64,000 nucleotides of DNA, from the NCBI GenBank assembly GCA_900078375.1, contig FLQS01000045.1, positions 124,001-188,000 on the forward strand. The letters run 5' to 3'. Made by a program: the position numbers and the translations under genes. Under the pieces are notes generated by a model. That model saw only the letters and a program-made list of their open reading frames with translations. It had not been told where the DNA came from and made no database searches. Shown here in pieces: positions 51,635 to 60,949 of the stretch. Source of the stretch: an uncultured Mycobacterium sp. (GTDB lineage: Bacteria > Actinomycetota > Actinomycetes > Mycobacteriales > Mycobacteriaceae). The first letter of the stretch is position 1. Every line of letters starts with the position of its first letter.

Positions 51635-53317
51635 GTGGCCAAGATCTTGTCCCGGCTGCGCCGTCGCGGCACGGCTGACACCGCAGAAACCGCTGTCGTC
51701 GACGTCGACGCGGAGGGCGGCGCCGAGGGCGCGGTCGACACCGAAGCCACCACCGAGCCCGTCGCCACCGCGCAGCCGGCCAAACCCAGGTTCCAAGTGC
51801 CGCTGAAGTTCGGTGCCTGGCTGGGCCGGCCGATGACGTCGTTTCATCTGATTATCTCGGTGTCGGCGCTGCTGGTCACCCTCGGCCTGACCATGGTGCT
51901 ATCGGCGTCGGGCGTGCACTCCTACGACGAGGACGGCTCACCGTGGGCGATCTTCAGTCGCCAGGTGGTGTGGACCGTGGTGGGCCTGATCGGATTCTGG
52001 ATCGCGCTGCGGGTGCCGGTCAGTTTCCTGCGCAACACCGCGTTCGCCGCGTTCGCCGTCACCATCGTGATGCTGGTGCTGGTGCTGATCCCGGGCATCG
52101 GCCACGAATCCAACGGTTCCCGCGGCTGGTTCGTCTTCTTCGGCCTGTCGATGCAGCCGTCTGAGCTGACCAAGATCGCGTTCGCGATCTGGGGGGCGCA
52201 CCTGCTGGCGACCCGGCGTTTGGAGCGGGCATCGCTGCGGGAAATGCTCATTCCGCTGATTCCCGCCGCGGTGGTCGCCCTGGTGCTGATCGTCGCCCAG
52301 CCCGACCTCGGGCAGACGGTGTCGCTGGGCATCATCTTGCTGGCCCTGCTCTGGTACGCGGGCCTGCCGCTGAAGGTGTTCGTGAGCTCGCTGGCGGCGG
52401 CCGTCGGTGCGGCCGCGGTGCTGGCGGTCTCGGAGGGCTACCGCTCCGACCGGGTGCGGTCCTGGCTGGACCCCGGCGCAGACGCCCAGGGCTCGGGCTA
52501 CCAGGCTCGGCAGGCCAAGTTCGCGCTGGCCAACGGCGGTGTGTTCGGTGACGGGCTGGGCCAGGGCACCGCGAAATGGAACTACCTGCCCAACGCGCAC
52601 AACGACTTCATCTTCGCGATCATCGGGGAGGAGTTGGGCTACGTCGGTGCGTTCGGGCTGCTGGCCCTGTTCGGACTGTTCGCCTACACCGGCATGCGGA
52701 TCTCCAAGCGCTCGGCCGATCCGTTCCTGCGACTGCTGACCGCCGCGGCCACGATGTGGGTGATCGGCCAGGTCTTCATCAACGTGGGCTACGTCATCGG
52801 CCTGCTGCCCGTCACCGGCATCCAGCTTCCGCTCATCTCTGCGGGTGGAACATCAACGGCGACAACGCTATTCATGATCGGATTGATGGCAAACGCCGCC
52901 CGGCACGAACCCGAGGCGGTGGCCGCTCTGCGGGCCGGCCGCGAGGACCGGGTGAACCGGCTGCTGCGGCTGCCGCTGCCGGAGGCGTACGTGCCCTCGA
53001 GGGTGGAGGCGCTGCGGGACCGGTTGCGCACCAAACCGGGCGACAAGCCCACCAAGAGCGCCAAGGCGGTCAAATCCACCAAATCCACCAAATCCACCAA
53101 ACCCGCCAAGGCAGCCAAGCCGGCCAAGAAACCGGCCCGCAAATCCCAGCCCACTCGCGAACGTGCGGCCTTACCTGCCAAAACCCGGACGGCCCAGCGA
53201 CCCACCCGGCGCTCAGGGCATCATGGTGACGCTCCGCGTAACAGCGCGCAGCATCCGGATGAGGGAACCGGCCGGGCACGGCGGTCCCGCACATTGGAAG
53301 GTCAGCGTTACGGGTGA
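51635..53317 (+). CDS. ftsW: Peptidoglycan polymerase FtsW (SEDS family)
   Basis: FtsW polymerises lipid II at the septum together with PbpB. The 560-residue protein has an acidic, Ala-rich cytoplasmic N-terminus (1-65) and about ten spans. Family hallmarks include IPGIGHESNGSRGWFVF, MQPSELTKIAFAIWGA, AQPDLGQT, AHNDFIFAIIGEELGY and GIQLPLISAGGTST. The long basic C-terminal tail from about 455 includes in-frame KST repeats (53072-53098, three copies of a 9-base unit) and Lys/Ala/Pro runs, typical of mycobacterial FtsW tails that contact partner proteins. The GTG at 51635 follows murD by five bases; the stop overlaps murG. Confidence 0.94.
   Translation: MAKILSRLRRRGTADTAETAVVDVDAEGGAEGAVDTEATTEPVATAQPAKPRFQVPLKFGAWLGRPMTSFHLIISVSALLVTLGLTMVLSASGVHSYDEDGSPWAIFSRQVVWTVVGLIGFWIALRVPVSFLRNTAFAAFAVTIVMLVLVLIPGIGHESNGSRGWFVFFGLSMQPSELTKIAFAIWGAHLLATRRLERASLREMLIPLIPAAVVALVLIVAQPDLGQTVSLGIILLALLWYAGLPLKVFVSSLAAAVGAAAVLAVSEGYRSDRVRSWLDPGADAQGSGYQARQAKFALANGGVFGDGLGQGTAKWNYLPNAHNDFIFAIIGEELGYVGAFGLLALFGLFAYTGMRISKRSADPFLRLLTAAATMWVIGQVFINVGYVIGLLPVTGIQLPLISAGGTSTATTLFMIGLMANAARHEPEAVAALRAGREDRVNRLLRLPLPEAYVPSRVEALRDRLRTKPGDKPTKSAKAVKSTKSTKSTKPAKAAKPAKKPARKSQPTRERAALPAKTRTAQRPTRRSGHHGDAPRNSAQHPDEGTGRARRSRTLEGQRYG
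53072..53098 (+). repeat. Three tandem copies of a 9-base unit inside ftsW
   Basis: AAATCCACC repeats three times exactly, encoding KST-KST-KST in the cytoplasmic tail. Because the unit is three codons, copy-number change would lengthen or shorten the tail without a frameshift. Confidence 0.9.
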
Positions 53318-54420
53318 GTGTCTCGGTGTCGGTCGTCCTTGCCGGTGGAGGTACCGCGGGGCATGTCGAACCGGCCATGGCGGTTGCCGACGCACTGAGA
53401 ACGCTGGACGCAGACATTCGCATCACCGCGCTGGGCACTCCGCGCGGACTGGAGACCCGGTTGGTGCCTGACCGCGGTTACGATCTGGAGCTCATCACAC
53501 CCGTGCCATTGCCGCGCAAACTCAACGGCGACCTTGTGCGCCTGCCGATGCGGGTGCGCCGGGCAGTTCGGGAAACCCGGGCCGTGCTCGACAGCGTCGA
53601 CGCCGACGTGGTGATCGGCTTCGGCGGCTATGTGGCTGTTCCTGCCTATCTGGCGGCGCGTCACCGCGTTCCGGTCGTCGTGCACGAAGCCAACGCGCGC
53701 GCCGGTATCGCCAACAAACTCGGCGCCCGCAGCGCCCGCCGGGTGCTTGCCGCCGTGCCCGACTCCGGATTGCGGCACGCCGAGGTGGTGGGCATGCCGG
53801 TGCGGGCCTCGATCACCTCCCTGGATCGCGCGGCACTGCGGGCCACCGCCCGCGAGTACTTCGGCTTCGCTGAGGACGCCACGGTGCTGCTGGTGTTCGG
53901 CGGCTCGCAGGGTGCGGCCTCGATCAACCGCGCGGTGTCGGCCGCGGCTGGCGACCTGGCCGCCGCGGGTGTCTCGGTGCTGCACGCCCACGGCCCCAAG
54001 AACACTCTCGATCTGCGGTCGCCGCGGCCCGGCGAGCCGCCGTATCTCGCGGTGCCCTACCTGGACCGGATGGATTTGGCCTACGCCGCCGCCGACCTGG
54101 CGATCTGCCGGTCCGGGGCGATGACGGTGGCCGAAGTGTCGGCGGTCGGACTGCCCGCGGTGTACGTGCCGCTGCCGATCGGCAACGGCGAACAGCGGCT
54201 CAACGCGCTGCCGGTGGTCAATCCTGGCGGCGGCCTGCTGGTCGAGGACGCCCAACTCACGCGTGAGTTCATCGCCCGCGAGGTGGCTGGGCTGCTCACC
54301 GACACTCCGCGGCTACAGGCGATGACGGCAGCCGCCGCGCTGGTCGGCCACCGCGACGCCGCGCAGCGGGTTGCCGAGGTGGCACTGGACGTGGCGCGCA
54401 CCCGCAAGGGCCGACGATGA
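53314..54420 (+). CDS. murG: UDP-GlcNAc transferase, lipid II synthase
   Basis: MurG adds GlcNAc to lipid I on the cytoplasmic face, producing lipid II. The 368-residue GT-B protein has the glycine loop LAGGGTAGHVEPAMAVADAL, a second loop GFGGYVAVPAYLAA, VHEANARAGIAN, and the donor-site segment LLVFGGSQGAASIN. SGAMTVAEVSAVGLPAVYVP is also present. GTG at 53314 overlaps the ftsW stop (GTGA), and the TGA overlaps murC. Length is normal. Confidence 0.95.
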   Translation: MSVSVSVVLAGGGTAGHVEPAMAVADALRTLDADIRITALGTPRGLETRLVPDRGYDLELITPVPLPRKLNGDLVRLPMRVRRAVRETRAVLDSVDADVVIGFGGYVAVPAYLAARHRVPVVVHEANARAGIANKLGARSARRVLAAVPDSGLRHAEVVGMPVRASITSLDRAALRATAREYFGFAEDATVLLVFGGSQGAASINRAVSAAAGDLAAAGVSVLHAHGPKNTLDLRSPRPGEPPYLAVPYLDRMDLAYAAADLAICRSGAMTVAEVSAVGLPAVYVPLPIGNGEQRLNALPVVNPGGGLLVEDAQLTREFIAREVAGLLTDTPRLQAMTAAAALVGHRDAAQRVAEVALDVARTRKGRR

Positions 54421-55880
54421 CCGCGCCGAAGGGGCCCAAGGGTCTGCCACCCGAACTGCAGCGGGTCCACATGGTCGGCATCGGTGGCGCCGGGATGTCC
54501 GGTATCGCCCGGATCCTGCTGGACCGCGGCGGCCTGGTGTCGGGATCCGACGCCAAGGAGTCCCGCGGGGTGGCGGCGTTGCGGGCGCGAGGTGCCGCGA
54601 TCAGCATCGGCCACGACGCGGCCAATCTCGACCTGCTGCCCGGCGGTGCCACCGCGGTGATCACCACTCACGCCGCGATCCCGAAGACCAACCCCGAGCT
54701 GGTCGAGGCTCACAGGCGCGGGATCCCGGTGATCCTGCGGCCGGTGGTGCTGGCCAAGCTGATGACCGGCTACCGCACGCTGATGGTCACCGGCACCCAT
54801 GGCAAGACCACGACGACCTCGATGCTCATCGTCGCGTTGCAGCACGCCGGGCTGGATCCGTCCTTCGCCGTCGGCGGCGATCTGGGGGAGGCCGGCACCA
54901 ACGCGCACAACGGCACCGGCGACAGCTTCGTCGCCGAGGCCGACGAGAGCGACGGCTCGCTGCTGGAATACACCCCCGACGTGGCGGTGGTGACCAATAT
55001 CGAGGCCGACCATCTGGACTTCTTCGGCAGTGCTGAGGCCTACACCGCGGTGTTCGACGCGTTCGTCGAGCGGCTGGCACCCGGCGGTGCGCTGGTGGTG
55101 TGTGCCGACGATCCAGGCGCTGCCACGCTGGCGGAACGCAGTGCGGCCCTTGGTATTCGGGTGCTGCGCTATGGAGAGAGTCCGGGTGTCGGCCTGGCCG
55201 GCGCGCTGGTCGGCTGGGAGCAGCACGGCACCGGCGCGGTCGCCCACGTCCAGCTGGCTGGTGAGTCCCACCAGCGGGTCATGCGGCTGGAGGTGCCGGG
55301 CCGGCACATGGCGCTCAACGCCCTGGCCGCGCTGCTGGCAGCGGTCGAGGCCGGCGCGCCGGCCGATGCCGTGCTCGACGGGCTGGCCAGTTTCGAAGGC
55401 GTCCGGCGCCGTTTCGAGCTGGTCGGCACCGCCGACGGGGTGCGGGTGTTCGATGACTACGCCCATCACCCCACCGAGGTCAGGGCCGCGCTGACCGCGC
55501 TGAGGGCGATTGCCCAGCAGGACCGGACCGGTCACCCCACCATCACGGGTGCCCGCAGTATCGTTGTGTTCCAGCCGCACTTATATTCGCGGACAAAGAC
55601 TTTCGCGCGCGAGTTCGGCCACGCGCTGGACACTGCCGACGAGGCCTTCGTGCTTGACGTGTACGCGGCGCGCGAGCAGCCGATGGCCGGGATCAGCGGC
55701 GCGACGGTGGCCGACCATGTCAGCGTGCCGGTGCATTACGTCCCCGACTTCTCGGCGGTGGCCGCCCGGGTGGCCGCGGCCGCCCGGCCGGGCGATGTGG
55801 TGGTCACCATGGGCGCCGGCGATGTGACGATGCTCGGCCAGGAGATCCTGACGGCGTTGCACGCCAAGGGGAATCGATGA
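54417..55880 (+). CDS. murC: UDP-N-acetylmuramate:L-alanine ligase
   Basis: MurC adds the first amino acid, L-alanine, to UDP-MurNAc. The 487-residue protein begins with a Rossmann domain (HMVGIGGAGMSGIARILL). It has the ATP loop VTGTHGKTTTTSML, EADESDGSLLEYTP, NIEADHLDFFGSAEAY and the C-terminal DDYAHHPTEVRAAL and FQPHLYSRTK. ATG overlaps the murG stop as ATGA, and the stop overlaps ftsQ the same way. Order murG-murC-ftsQ is canonical. Confidence 0.95.
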   Translation: MTAPKGPKGLPPELQRVHMVGIGGAGMSGIARILLDRGGLVSGSDAKESRGVAALRARGAAISIGHDAANLDLLPGGATAVITTHAAIPKTNPELVEAHRRGIPVILRPVVLAKLMTGYRTLMVTGTHGKTTTTSMLIVALQHAGLDPSFAVGGDLGEAGTNAHNGTGDSFVAEADESDGSLLEYTPDVAVVTNIEADHLDFFGSAEAYTAVFDAFVERLAPGGALVVCADDPGAATLAERSAALGIRVLRYGESPGVGLAGALVGWEQHGTGAVAHVQLAGESHQRVMRLEVPGRHMALNALAALLAAVEAGAPADAVLDGLASFEGVRRRFELVGTADGVRVFDDYAHHPTEVRAALTALRAIAQQDRTGHPTITGARSIVVFQPHLYSRTKTFAREFGHALDTADEAFVLDVYAAREQPMAGISGATVADHVSVPVHYVPDFSAVAARVAAAARPGDVVVTMGAGDVTMLGQEILTALHAKGNR

Positions 55881-56848
55881 GTGCGGGTGAGGGCGAAGGC
55901 GAAGCCGAGGACGCCCCCATCCTGCCCAAACCGACAAACGGGTGCGAAAGTGCGGGTGAAGACGTGCAAAACGTCGATCTCGACGAGGCGGAGGCCGCAG
56001 AGCCCGCACCCGGCGACAAAGAGCCGGAGGACCTGGCAGGTCCCCGCCGGCGGGAGCGCCGTGAGCGTGCCGAACGCCGCGCCGCGCAGGCCCGTGCGAC
56101 CGCGATCGAAGACGCCCGCCGCGAGGCCAAGCGCCGGGTCCGCGGCCAGACCGTCGAGGCCCCGAAAGCTCTGGGCAAGAGGGCAGTTCGCGGCCTGAAG
56201 CTGCTCACTTGGCTGATCGTGTTGACGATCGTCAGCGTCGCGTTGGGGCTAATCCTCTATTTCACCCCGGTGATGTCGGCCCGCTCGCTGGTGATCACCG
56301 GGATCGGTGCGGTCACTCGCGAGGAGGTCGTCGACTCGGCGAAGGTCCAGCTCGGCACCCCGCTACTGCAGATCAACACCGACGAGATCGCCGACCGGGT
56401 GGCCGGTATCCGGCGGGTGGCCAGCGCGCGCGTGCAGCGGGAGTATCCGTCGACGCTGCGGATCACCATCGTCGAGCGCATCCCGATCGTGGTGAAGGAC
56501 TATCCCGACGGGCCGCACCTGTTCGACCGGGACGGCGTCGATTTCGCGACCGCGCCGCCCCCGCCCGGGCTGCCCTATATCGACGTCGACCACCCGGGTC
56601 CGACCGATCAGCCGACCAGGGCCGCACTTGAAGTCATGACGGCGCTGCGTCCGGAGGTTGTGGCTCAGGTCAGTCGGGTTGCCGCGCCGTCGGTGGCGTC
56701 GGTGACGCTGACGCTGACCGACGGGCGCACCGTGGTGTGGGGGACGACCGACCGCACCGAGGAGAAGGCCGAAAAGCTGGCCGCCCTGCTGACTCAGCCC
56801 GGCAAGGTCTACGACGTCTCCAGCCCGGACCTGCCCACCGTCAAGTGA
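55877..56848 (+). CDS. ftsQ: Cell division protein FtsQ (DivIB)
   Basis: A 323-residue bitopic divisome protein. The cytoplasmic N-terminus (1-108) is charged, first acidic and then strongly basic. One span is at about 110-130, then the POTRA domain begins (ARSLVITGIGAVTREEVVDSA), with the beta domain after it (LRITIVERIPIVVKDYPDGP). FtsQ recruits FtsL and the septal synthase. It ends the overlapping gene chain; the next gene, ftsZ, follows after 189 bases with its own promoter region. Confidence 0.93.
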   Translation: MSAGEGEGEAEDAPILPKPTNGCESAGEDVQNVDLDEAEAAEPAPGDKEPEDLAGPRRRERRERAERRAAQARATAIEDARREAKRRVRGQTVEAPKALGKRAVRGLKLLTWLIVLTIVSVALGLILYFTPVMSARSLVITGIGAVTREEVVDSAKVQLGTPLLQINTDEIADRVAGIRRVASARVQREYPSTLRITIVERIPIVVKDYPDGPHLFDRDGVDFATAPPPPGLPYIDVDHPGPTDQPTRAALEVMTALRPEVVAQVSRVAAPSVASVTLTLTDGRTVVWGTTDRTEEKAEKLAALLTQPGKVYDVSSPDLPTVK

Positions 56849-57037
56849 GCCGGGCACGTCGGCGCCCGCGACAAATTCGCCGCGACACGTCGGCGCGCCT
56901 CCCCAAATCAGCACCCACCGGCCATACCGTTCTGGTTGCGCGGCACTACTTGACATAACTCTAAGCCTCTGGTTGAGGTTGAGGGTTTGCCAGGAAGAGT
57001 CGCAGGACCCGATCCCCACTTGGGAGGAAGACAGACG
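56849..57037 (+). promoter_or_regulatory. ftsQ-ftsZ spacer with probable ftsZ promoter
   Basis: The 189 bases contain TTGACA at 56950-56955, an ideal -35 hexamer. A -10 is not obvious at the expected distance (TTGAGG at 56973). GGTTGA occurs twice in tandem at 56971-56982. CACGTCGGCGC occurs twice further upstream (about 56855 and 56886). GGGAGGAAG ahead of the ATG is the ftsZ ribosome-binding site. Confidence 0.4.
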
Positions 57038-58195
57038 ATGACCCCCCCGCATAACTACCTCGCCGTCATCAAGGTCGTTGGCATCGGCGGCGGCGGTGTC
57101 AACGCCGTCAACCGAATGATCGAGCAGGGACTCAAGGGTGTGGAGTTCATCGCGATCAACACCGACGCCCAGGCGCTGTTGATGAGCGACGCCGACGTCA
57201 AGCTCGACGTCGGCCGTGACTCCACCCGCGGCTTGGGCGCCGGCGCCGACCCCGAAGTCGGCCGCAAGGCGGCTGAGGACGCCAAGGACGAGATCGAAGA
57301 GCTGCTGCGCGGCGCCGACATGGTGTTCGTCACCGCCGGTGAGGGCGGCGGCACCGGCACCGGCGGCGCGCCCGTGGTGGCCAACATCGCCCGCAAGCTG
57401 GGCGCACTGACCGTCGGCGTGGTGACCCGGCCGTTCTCCTTCGAGGGCAAGCGCCGCTCCAACCAGGCGGAGGCCGGGATCCAGGCGCTGCGCGAAAGCT
57501 GCGACACCCTGATCGTTATCCCCAACGACCGGCTGCTGCAGATGGGCGATGCGCAGGTCTCGTTGATGGACGCGTTCCGCAGCGCCGACGAGGTGCTGCT
57601 CAATGGCGTGCAGGGCATCACTGACCTGATCACCACTCCCGGTCTGATCAACGTCGACTTCGCCGACGTCAAGGGCGTCATGAGCGGGGCGGGCACGGCG
57701 CTGATGGGCATCGGGTCGGCCCGCGGCGACGGCCGGGCGCTCAAGGCCGCCGAGATCGCCATCAACTCCCCGCTGCTGGAAGCCTCGATGGAAGGCGCGC
57801 AGGGCGTGCTGCTCTCGGTCGCCGGTGGTAGTGACCTGGGCCTGTTCGAGATCAACGAGGCCGCTTCGCTGGTGCAGGAGGCCGCGCACGCCGAGGCCAA
57901 CATCATCTTCGGCACGGTGATCGACGACTCGCTCGGTGACGAGGTGCGGGTGACGGTGATCGCCGCCGGCTTCGATTCGGCCGGGCCCAGTCGTAAGCCG
58001 GTGGTCGGCGGAACGGCGACCGCGGGCCAGGGGATCGTTCCCGGCGCCGCCGGCAAGTTGAGTTCCTCGCTCTTCGATCCGAGCGATGCCGTCAGCGTGC
58101 CGGTGCACACCAACGGCGCGACGGTCAGCATCGGTGGCGGCGACGACGGTATCTCCGACGACGACGTCGACGTGCCGCCGTTCATGCGGCACTGA
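57038..58195 (+). CDS. ftsZ: Cell division GTPase FtsZ
   Basis: FtsZ polymerises into the Z-ring that recruits the divisome. The 385-residue protein has the GTP-binding GGGGVNAVN (near 17-25), the tubulin signature GGGTGTGGAP near 104-113, NTDAQAL and the T7 loop NVDFADVKGVM. A variable linker with GGDDGISDDDVDVPPF precedes the C-terminal peptide VPPFMRH. The ATG at 57038 follows GGGAGGAAG. It is the first gene of ftsZ-pgeF-yggS-sepF-yggT-wag31. SepF, encoded downstream, binds the FtsZ C-terminus. Confidence 0.97.
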   Translation: MTPPHNYLAVIKVVGIGGGGVNAVNRMIEQGLKGVEFIAINTDAQALLMSDADVKLDVGRDSTRGLGAGADPEVGRKAAEDAKDEIEELLRGADMVFVTAGEGGGTGTGGAPVVANIARKLGALTVGVVTRPFSFEGKRRSNQAEAGIQALRESCDTLIVIPNDRLLQMGDAQVSLMDAFRSADEVLLNGVQGITDLITTPGLINVDFADVKGVMSGAGTALMGIGSARGDGRALKAAEIAINSPLLEASMEGAQGVLLSVAGGSDLGLFEINEAASLVQEAAHAEANIIFGTVIDDSLGDEVRVTVIAAGFDSAGPSRKPVVGGTATAGQGIVPGAAGKLSSSLFDPSDAVSVPVHTNGATVSIGGGDDGISDDDVDVPPFMRH

Positions 58196-58225
58196 CCCCG
58201 CCGTCACGCCCGGATACTGGGTTTT

Positions 58226-58933
58226 GTGACTGTTCGCATCCGCCGCGTGACCACCACCCGGGCCGGTGGTGTGTCGGCGCGGCCGTTCGACACCTTCAAT
58301 CTCGGTGACCACGTCGGTGACGATCCCAAGGCTGTCGCGGCCAACCGCACGCGGCTGGCCGCCGCGATCAAGCTTCCCGACGATCACGTGATCTGGATGA
58401 ACCAGACGCACAGCGACCACGTCGTCGTCGTCGACGAACCCCGAACGGATGCCGTTGACGACACCGACGCCCTGGTGACCACGACACCGGGACTGGCGTT
58501 GGCCGTCGTGACCGCCGACTGTGTCCCGGTGCTGATGGCTGACGCCAAAGCCGGTGTGGTGGCCGCGATTCATGCCGGTCGGGTCGGCGCCGCCGACGGT
58601 GTGGTTCTGCGCGCCTTGGAGACCATGCTGGCCAAGGGCGCCCGCGTCGAGGACATCTCGGTGCTGCTCGGTCCTGCCGTCAGCGGCGCCAATTATGAGG
58701 TGCCCGCGCAGATGGCCGCCGAGGTCGAAGCCAGGCTGCCCGGCAGCCGGACCACCACCTCGCGCGGCACGCCGGGACTAGACCTGCGGGCTGGAATTGC
58801 ACGGCAACTCACAGGCGCGGGGGTGCAGGCGATCGACGCCGACCCGCGTTGCACGGTGGCCGACAAGGATCTGTTCAGCCACCGGCGTGGTGCCCCGACC
58901 GGTCGGCTGGCCTGTCTGGTGTGGATGGAATGA
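58226..58933 (+). CDS. pgeF: Peptidoglycan editing factor / purine nucleosidase, laccase-domain family
   Basis: A 235-residue YfiH/PgeF (DUF152) protein. Homologues act as purine nucleoside phosphorylases/deaminases, and in E. coli the gene maintains correct peptidoglycan precursor composition. The metal-binding motifs are NQTHSDHV, TADCVPV (with cysteine) and IHAGRVG, as in the family. The position after ftsZ matches Rv2149c. GTG at 58226; its stop overlaps yggS by four bases. Substrate in mycobacteria is not settled. Confidence 0.92.
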   Translation: MTVRIRRVTTTRAGGVSARPFDTFNLGDHVGDDPKAVAANRTRLAAAIKLPDDHVIWMNQTHSDHVVVVDEPRTDAVDDTDALVTTTPGLALAVVTADCVPVLMADAKAGVVAAIHAGRVGAADGVVLRALETMLAKGARVEDISVLLGPAVSGANYEVPAQMAAEVEARLPGSRTTTSRGTPGLDLRAGIARQLTGAGVQAIDADPRCTVADKDLFSHRRGAPTGRLACLVWME

Positions 58934-59676
58934 CGGGCGTGGCGACCCGGGAAGAAGATCTCGCGACCGCCCTGGCCGCGCTACGAGACCGGCTGTCGGA
59001 TGCCGCAACCGCCGCCGGCCGCGACGTCGACGACATCGAGCTGCTGCCCGTCACCAAGTTCTTCCCGGCCACCGACGTCGCGATCCTGTGGCGACTGGGC
59101 TGCCGGGCGTTCGGCGAATCCCGCGAACAGGAGGCCTCGGCCAAGATCGCGGAGTTCGGCGAGCTCACCGGCGCGCCGGACGTGCGCTGGGACATGGTCG
59201 GCCAGATCCAGAGCAACAAGGCCAAAGCCGTTGCGACATGGGCGGATACAGTGCACTCGTTGGGTACGGCCAAAGTCGCCGCCGCGCTGGACCGCGGCGC
59301 CGCACACGCCATTGAGCAGGGTATCCGGACGGCACCCGTCCGGGTGTTCGTCCAGATCAGCCTCGACGGGGACACCTCACGCGGCGGGGTGGCTGTCGGC
59401 GATCCGGCGGCCGTCGATGCCCTGTGTGCCGAGGTCGCCGACGCCGGCGCGCTGAAGTTGGTCGGGCTGATGGCGATCCCGCCGCTGGGCGCCGACCCCG
59501 ACACCGCGTTTGCGGCGCTGGCCGCCGAGCATCGCCGCGTTTTGCACAACCATCCCGAGGCGACAGAGCTGTCGGCGGGGATGTCCGGTGACCTGGAAGC
59601 TGCAGTGCGACACGGTTCGACGTGTGTGCGTGTCGGTACCGCGCTTATGGGACAACGTCCTCTAACGTCTCCCTGA
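58930..59676 (+). CDS. yggS: PLP homeostasis protein, YggS/PROSC family
   Basis: A 248-residue pyridoxal-phosphate-binding protein with the alanine-racemase-like barrel. The PLP lysine is in LLPVTKFFPATD (near 40-45), followed by FGESREQEASAKI, WDMVGQIQSNKAK, and the C-terminal ELSAGMSGDLEAAVRHGSTC, which grips the PLP phosphate. The family balances free PLP and amino-acid pools; it is not an active racemase. The ATG overlaps the pgeF stop as ATGA. It precedes sepF by 64 bases. Confidence 0.93.
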   Translation: MTGVATREEDLATALAALRDRLSDAATAAGRDVDDIELLPVTKFFPATDVAILWRLGCRAFGESREQEASAKIAEFGELTGAPDVRWDMVGQIQSNKAKAVATWADTVHSLGTAKVAAALDRGAAHAIEQGIRTAPVRVFVQISLDGDTSRGGVAVGDPAAVDALCAEVADAGALKLVGLMAIPPLGADPDTAFAALAAEHRRVLHNHPEATELSAGMSGDLEAAVRHGSTCVRVGTALMGQRPLTSP

Positions 59677-59740
59677 GTAGTCACTCCAGTCACATCTTCA
59701 TCACAGACACCGAACTTCACGCATTCAGAAGGGTCCAGCG

Positions 59741-60412
59741 ATGAGCACTCTCCACAAGGTCAAGGCCTACTTCGGCATGGCGCCTTCGGACGATTACGAC
59801 GACGAGTACTACGACGACGACGACCGCGGCGCTCACCGCGGCTATGCCCGCCGCGAGCGCTTCGCCGACGACGAGTACGAGCGCCCGGGCCGCTACGACG
59901 ACCGTGATCCGCGTGTGGGTCGCGAGTACGACGACCCGCGCGATGCGGACTACGCGCCGACCGGCGGCTTCCGCGCCCAGTACGGCGACGAGCCACGGTT
60001 CCGCCCGCGCGAGTTCGAGCACCCGCACGACATGCCGCGCGCTTCTCGGTTCGGCTCGCTGCGCGGCTCGACCCGCGGCGCGCTGGCGATGGACCCGCGC
60101 CGGATGGCCGAACTCTTCGAGGCCGGCAGCCCGCTGTCGAAGATCACCACGCTGCGACCCAAGGACTACAGCGAGGCCCGCACCATCGGTGAGCGCTTCC
60201 GCGATGGTCAGCCGGTGATTATGGACCTGGTCTCCATGGACAACGCCGACGCCAAGCGGCTGGTCGACTTCGCCGCCGGGCTGGCCTTCGCCCTGCGCGG
60301 GTCCTTCGACAAGGTGGCCACCAAGGTGTTCCTACTGTCGCCGGCCGACGTCGATGTCAGCGCCGAGGAGCGCCGGCGGATCGCCGAAGCGGGTTTCTAC
60401 AGCTACCAGTAG
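59741..60412 (+). CDS. sepF: Cell division protein SepF
   Basis: A 223-residue SepF, the membrane anchor of FtsZ in actinobacteria. It has an N-terminal amphipathic helix (MSTLHKVKAYFGM) and a strongly charged Asp/Arg/Tyr linker (about 17-115). The conserved SepF domain (about 125-215) begins ITTLRPKDYSEARTIGERF, with VIMDLVSMDNADAKRLVDF and FLLSPADVDVS. The leader between yggS and sepF has AGTCAC repeated at eight-base distance (59679-59693). The clustering with ftsZ and wag31 is conserved. Confidence 0.94.
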   Translation: MSTLHKVKAYFGMAPSDDYDDEYYDDDDRGAHRGYARRERFADDEYERPGRYDDRDPRVGREYDDPRDADYAPTGGFRAQYGDEPRFRPREFEHPHDMPRASRFGSLRGSTRGALAMDPRRMAELFEAGSPLSKITTLRPKDYSEARTIGERFRDGQPVIMDLVSMDNADAKRLVDFAAGLAFALRGSFDKVATKVFLLSPADVDVSAEERRRIAEAGFYSYQ

Positions 60413-60525
60413 GTGGGCTGACCGCTGCCGGTTGGGAGTAATAGGTAGGCTGACGACGTCGCGCTGGGGTTAATCCAGCGATGTCGCCAATGTCACATCC
60501 GCTGTTGATTAAGGACCGGCTTTAG

Positions 60526-60816
60526 TTGTCGCTGTTCTTCGAAATTCTTGGCTTCGTTCTGTTCGTCTTCTGGCTGCTGCTGATCGCACGGGTAGTCGTC
60601 GAGTTCATCCGCTCGTTCAGCCGAGACTGGCACCCGCGTGGGTTCACCGTCGTAATTCTCGAGTTGATCATGACGGTCACCGACCCGCCGGTGAAGCTAT
60701 TACGTCGACTTATCCCGCAGCTGACGATCGGCGCCGTCCGCTTCGACCTGTCGATCATGGTCCTGCTGCTGGTGGCCTTCATCGGGATGCAACTGGCTTT
60801 CGGTGCTGCCGCCTGA
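60526..60816 (+). CDS. YggT-family membrane protein
   Basis: A 96-residue protein with two membrane spans (about 5-27 and 70-92) and the connecting loop FSRDWHPRG ... TDPPVKLLRRLIP typical of YggT (Rv2146c). Such proteins are linked to osmotic tolerance and division in several phyla but the mechanism is unknown. TTG at 60526 is the start, with AAGGA about ten bases upstream. It lies between sepF and wag31, with 113 bases of leader sequence before it. Confidence 0.9.
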   Translation: MSLFFEILGFVLFVFWLLLIARVVVEFIRSFSRDWHPRGFTVVILELIMTVTDPPVKLLRRLIPQLTIGAVRFDLSIMVLLLVAFIGMQLAFGAAA

Positions 60817-60839
60817 GAGCGGCAAGCTACCTCAAAGGG

Positions 60840-60873
60840 TCGTGAATCACGATTAGCCACGCCGAGTGCGTGG
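60840..60873. promoter_or_regulatory. Two small inverted repeats after yggT
   Basis: TCGTGAATCACGA (60840-60852) is a perfect 6+1+6 palindrome, and CCACGC/GCGTGG (60857-60862 with 60868-60873) forms a six-base hairpin. They could terminate the ftsZ-yggT transcript or serve as operators for wag31. No U-tract follows either. Confidence 0.35.
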
Positions 60874-60949
60874 TATCGAAAGATTGAAATTAGCTCTTAA
60901 TTACCGGACTGACGGTTCTGGTGTGACAGGATGGACGCCAGTTACAGTA

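Noticed and set aside
56363..58573. A 736-codon minus-strand open frame opposite ftsQ, ftsZ and pgeF
   Set aside because: Shadow of three essential genes; composition typical of antisense frames.
59677..59740. AGTCAC repeats upstream of sepF as an MtrA binding site
   Set aside because: Only two loose half-sites at a spacing I cannot match confidently to the known motif.
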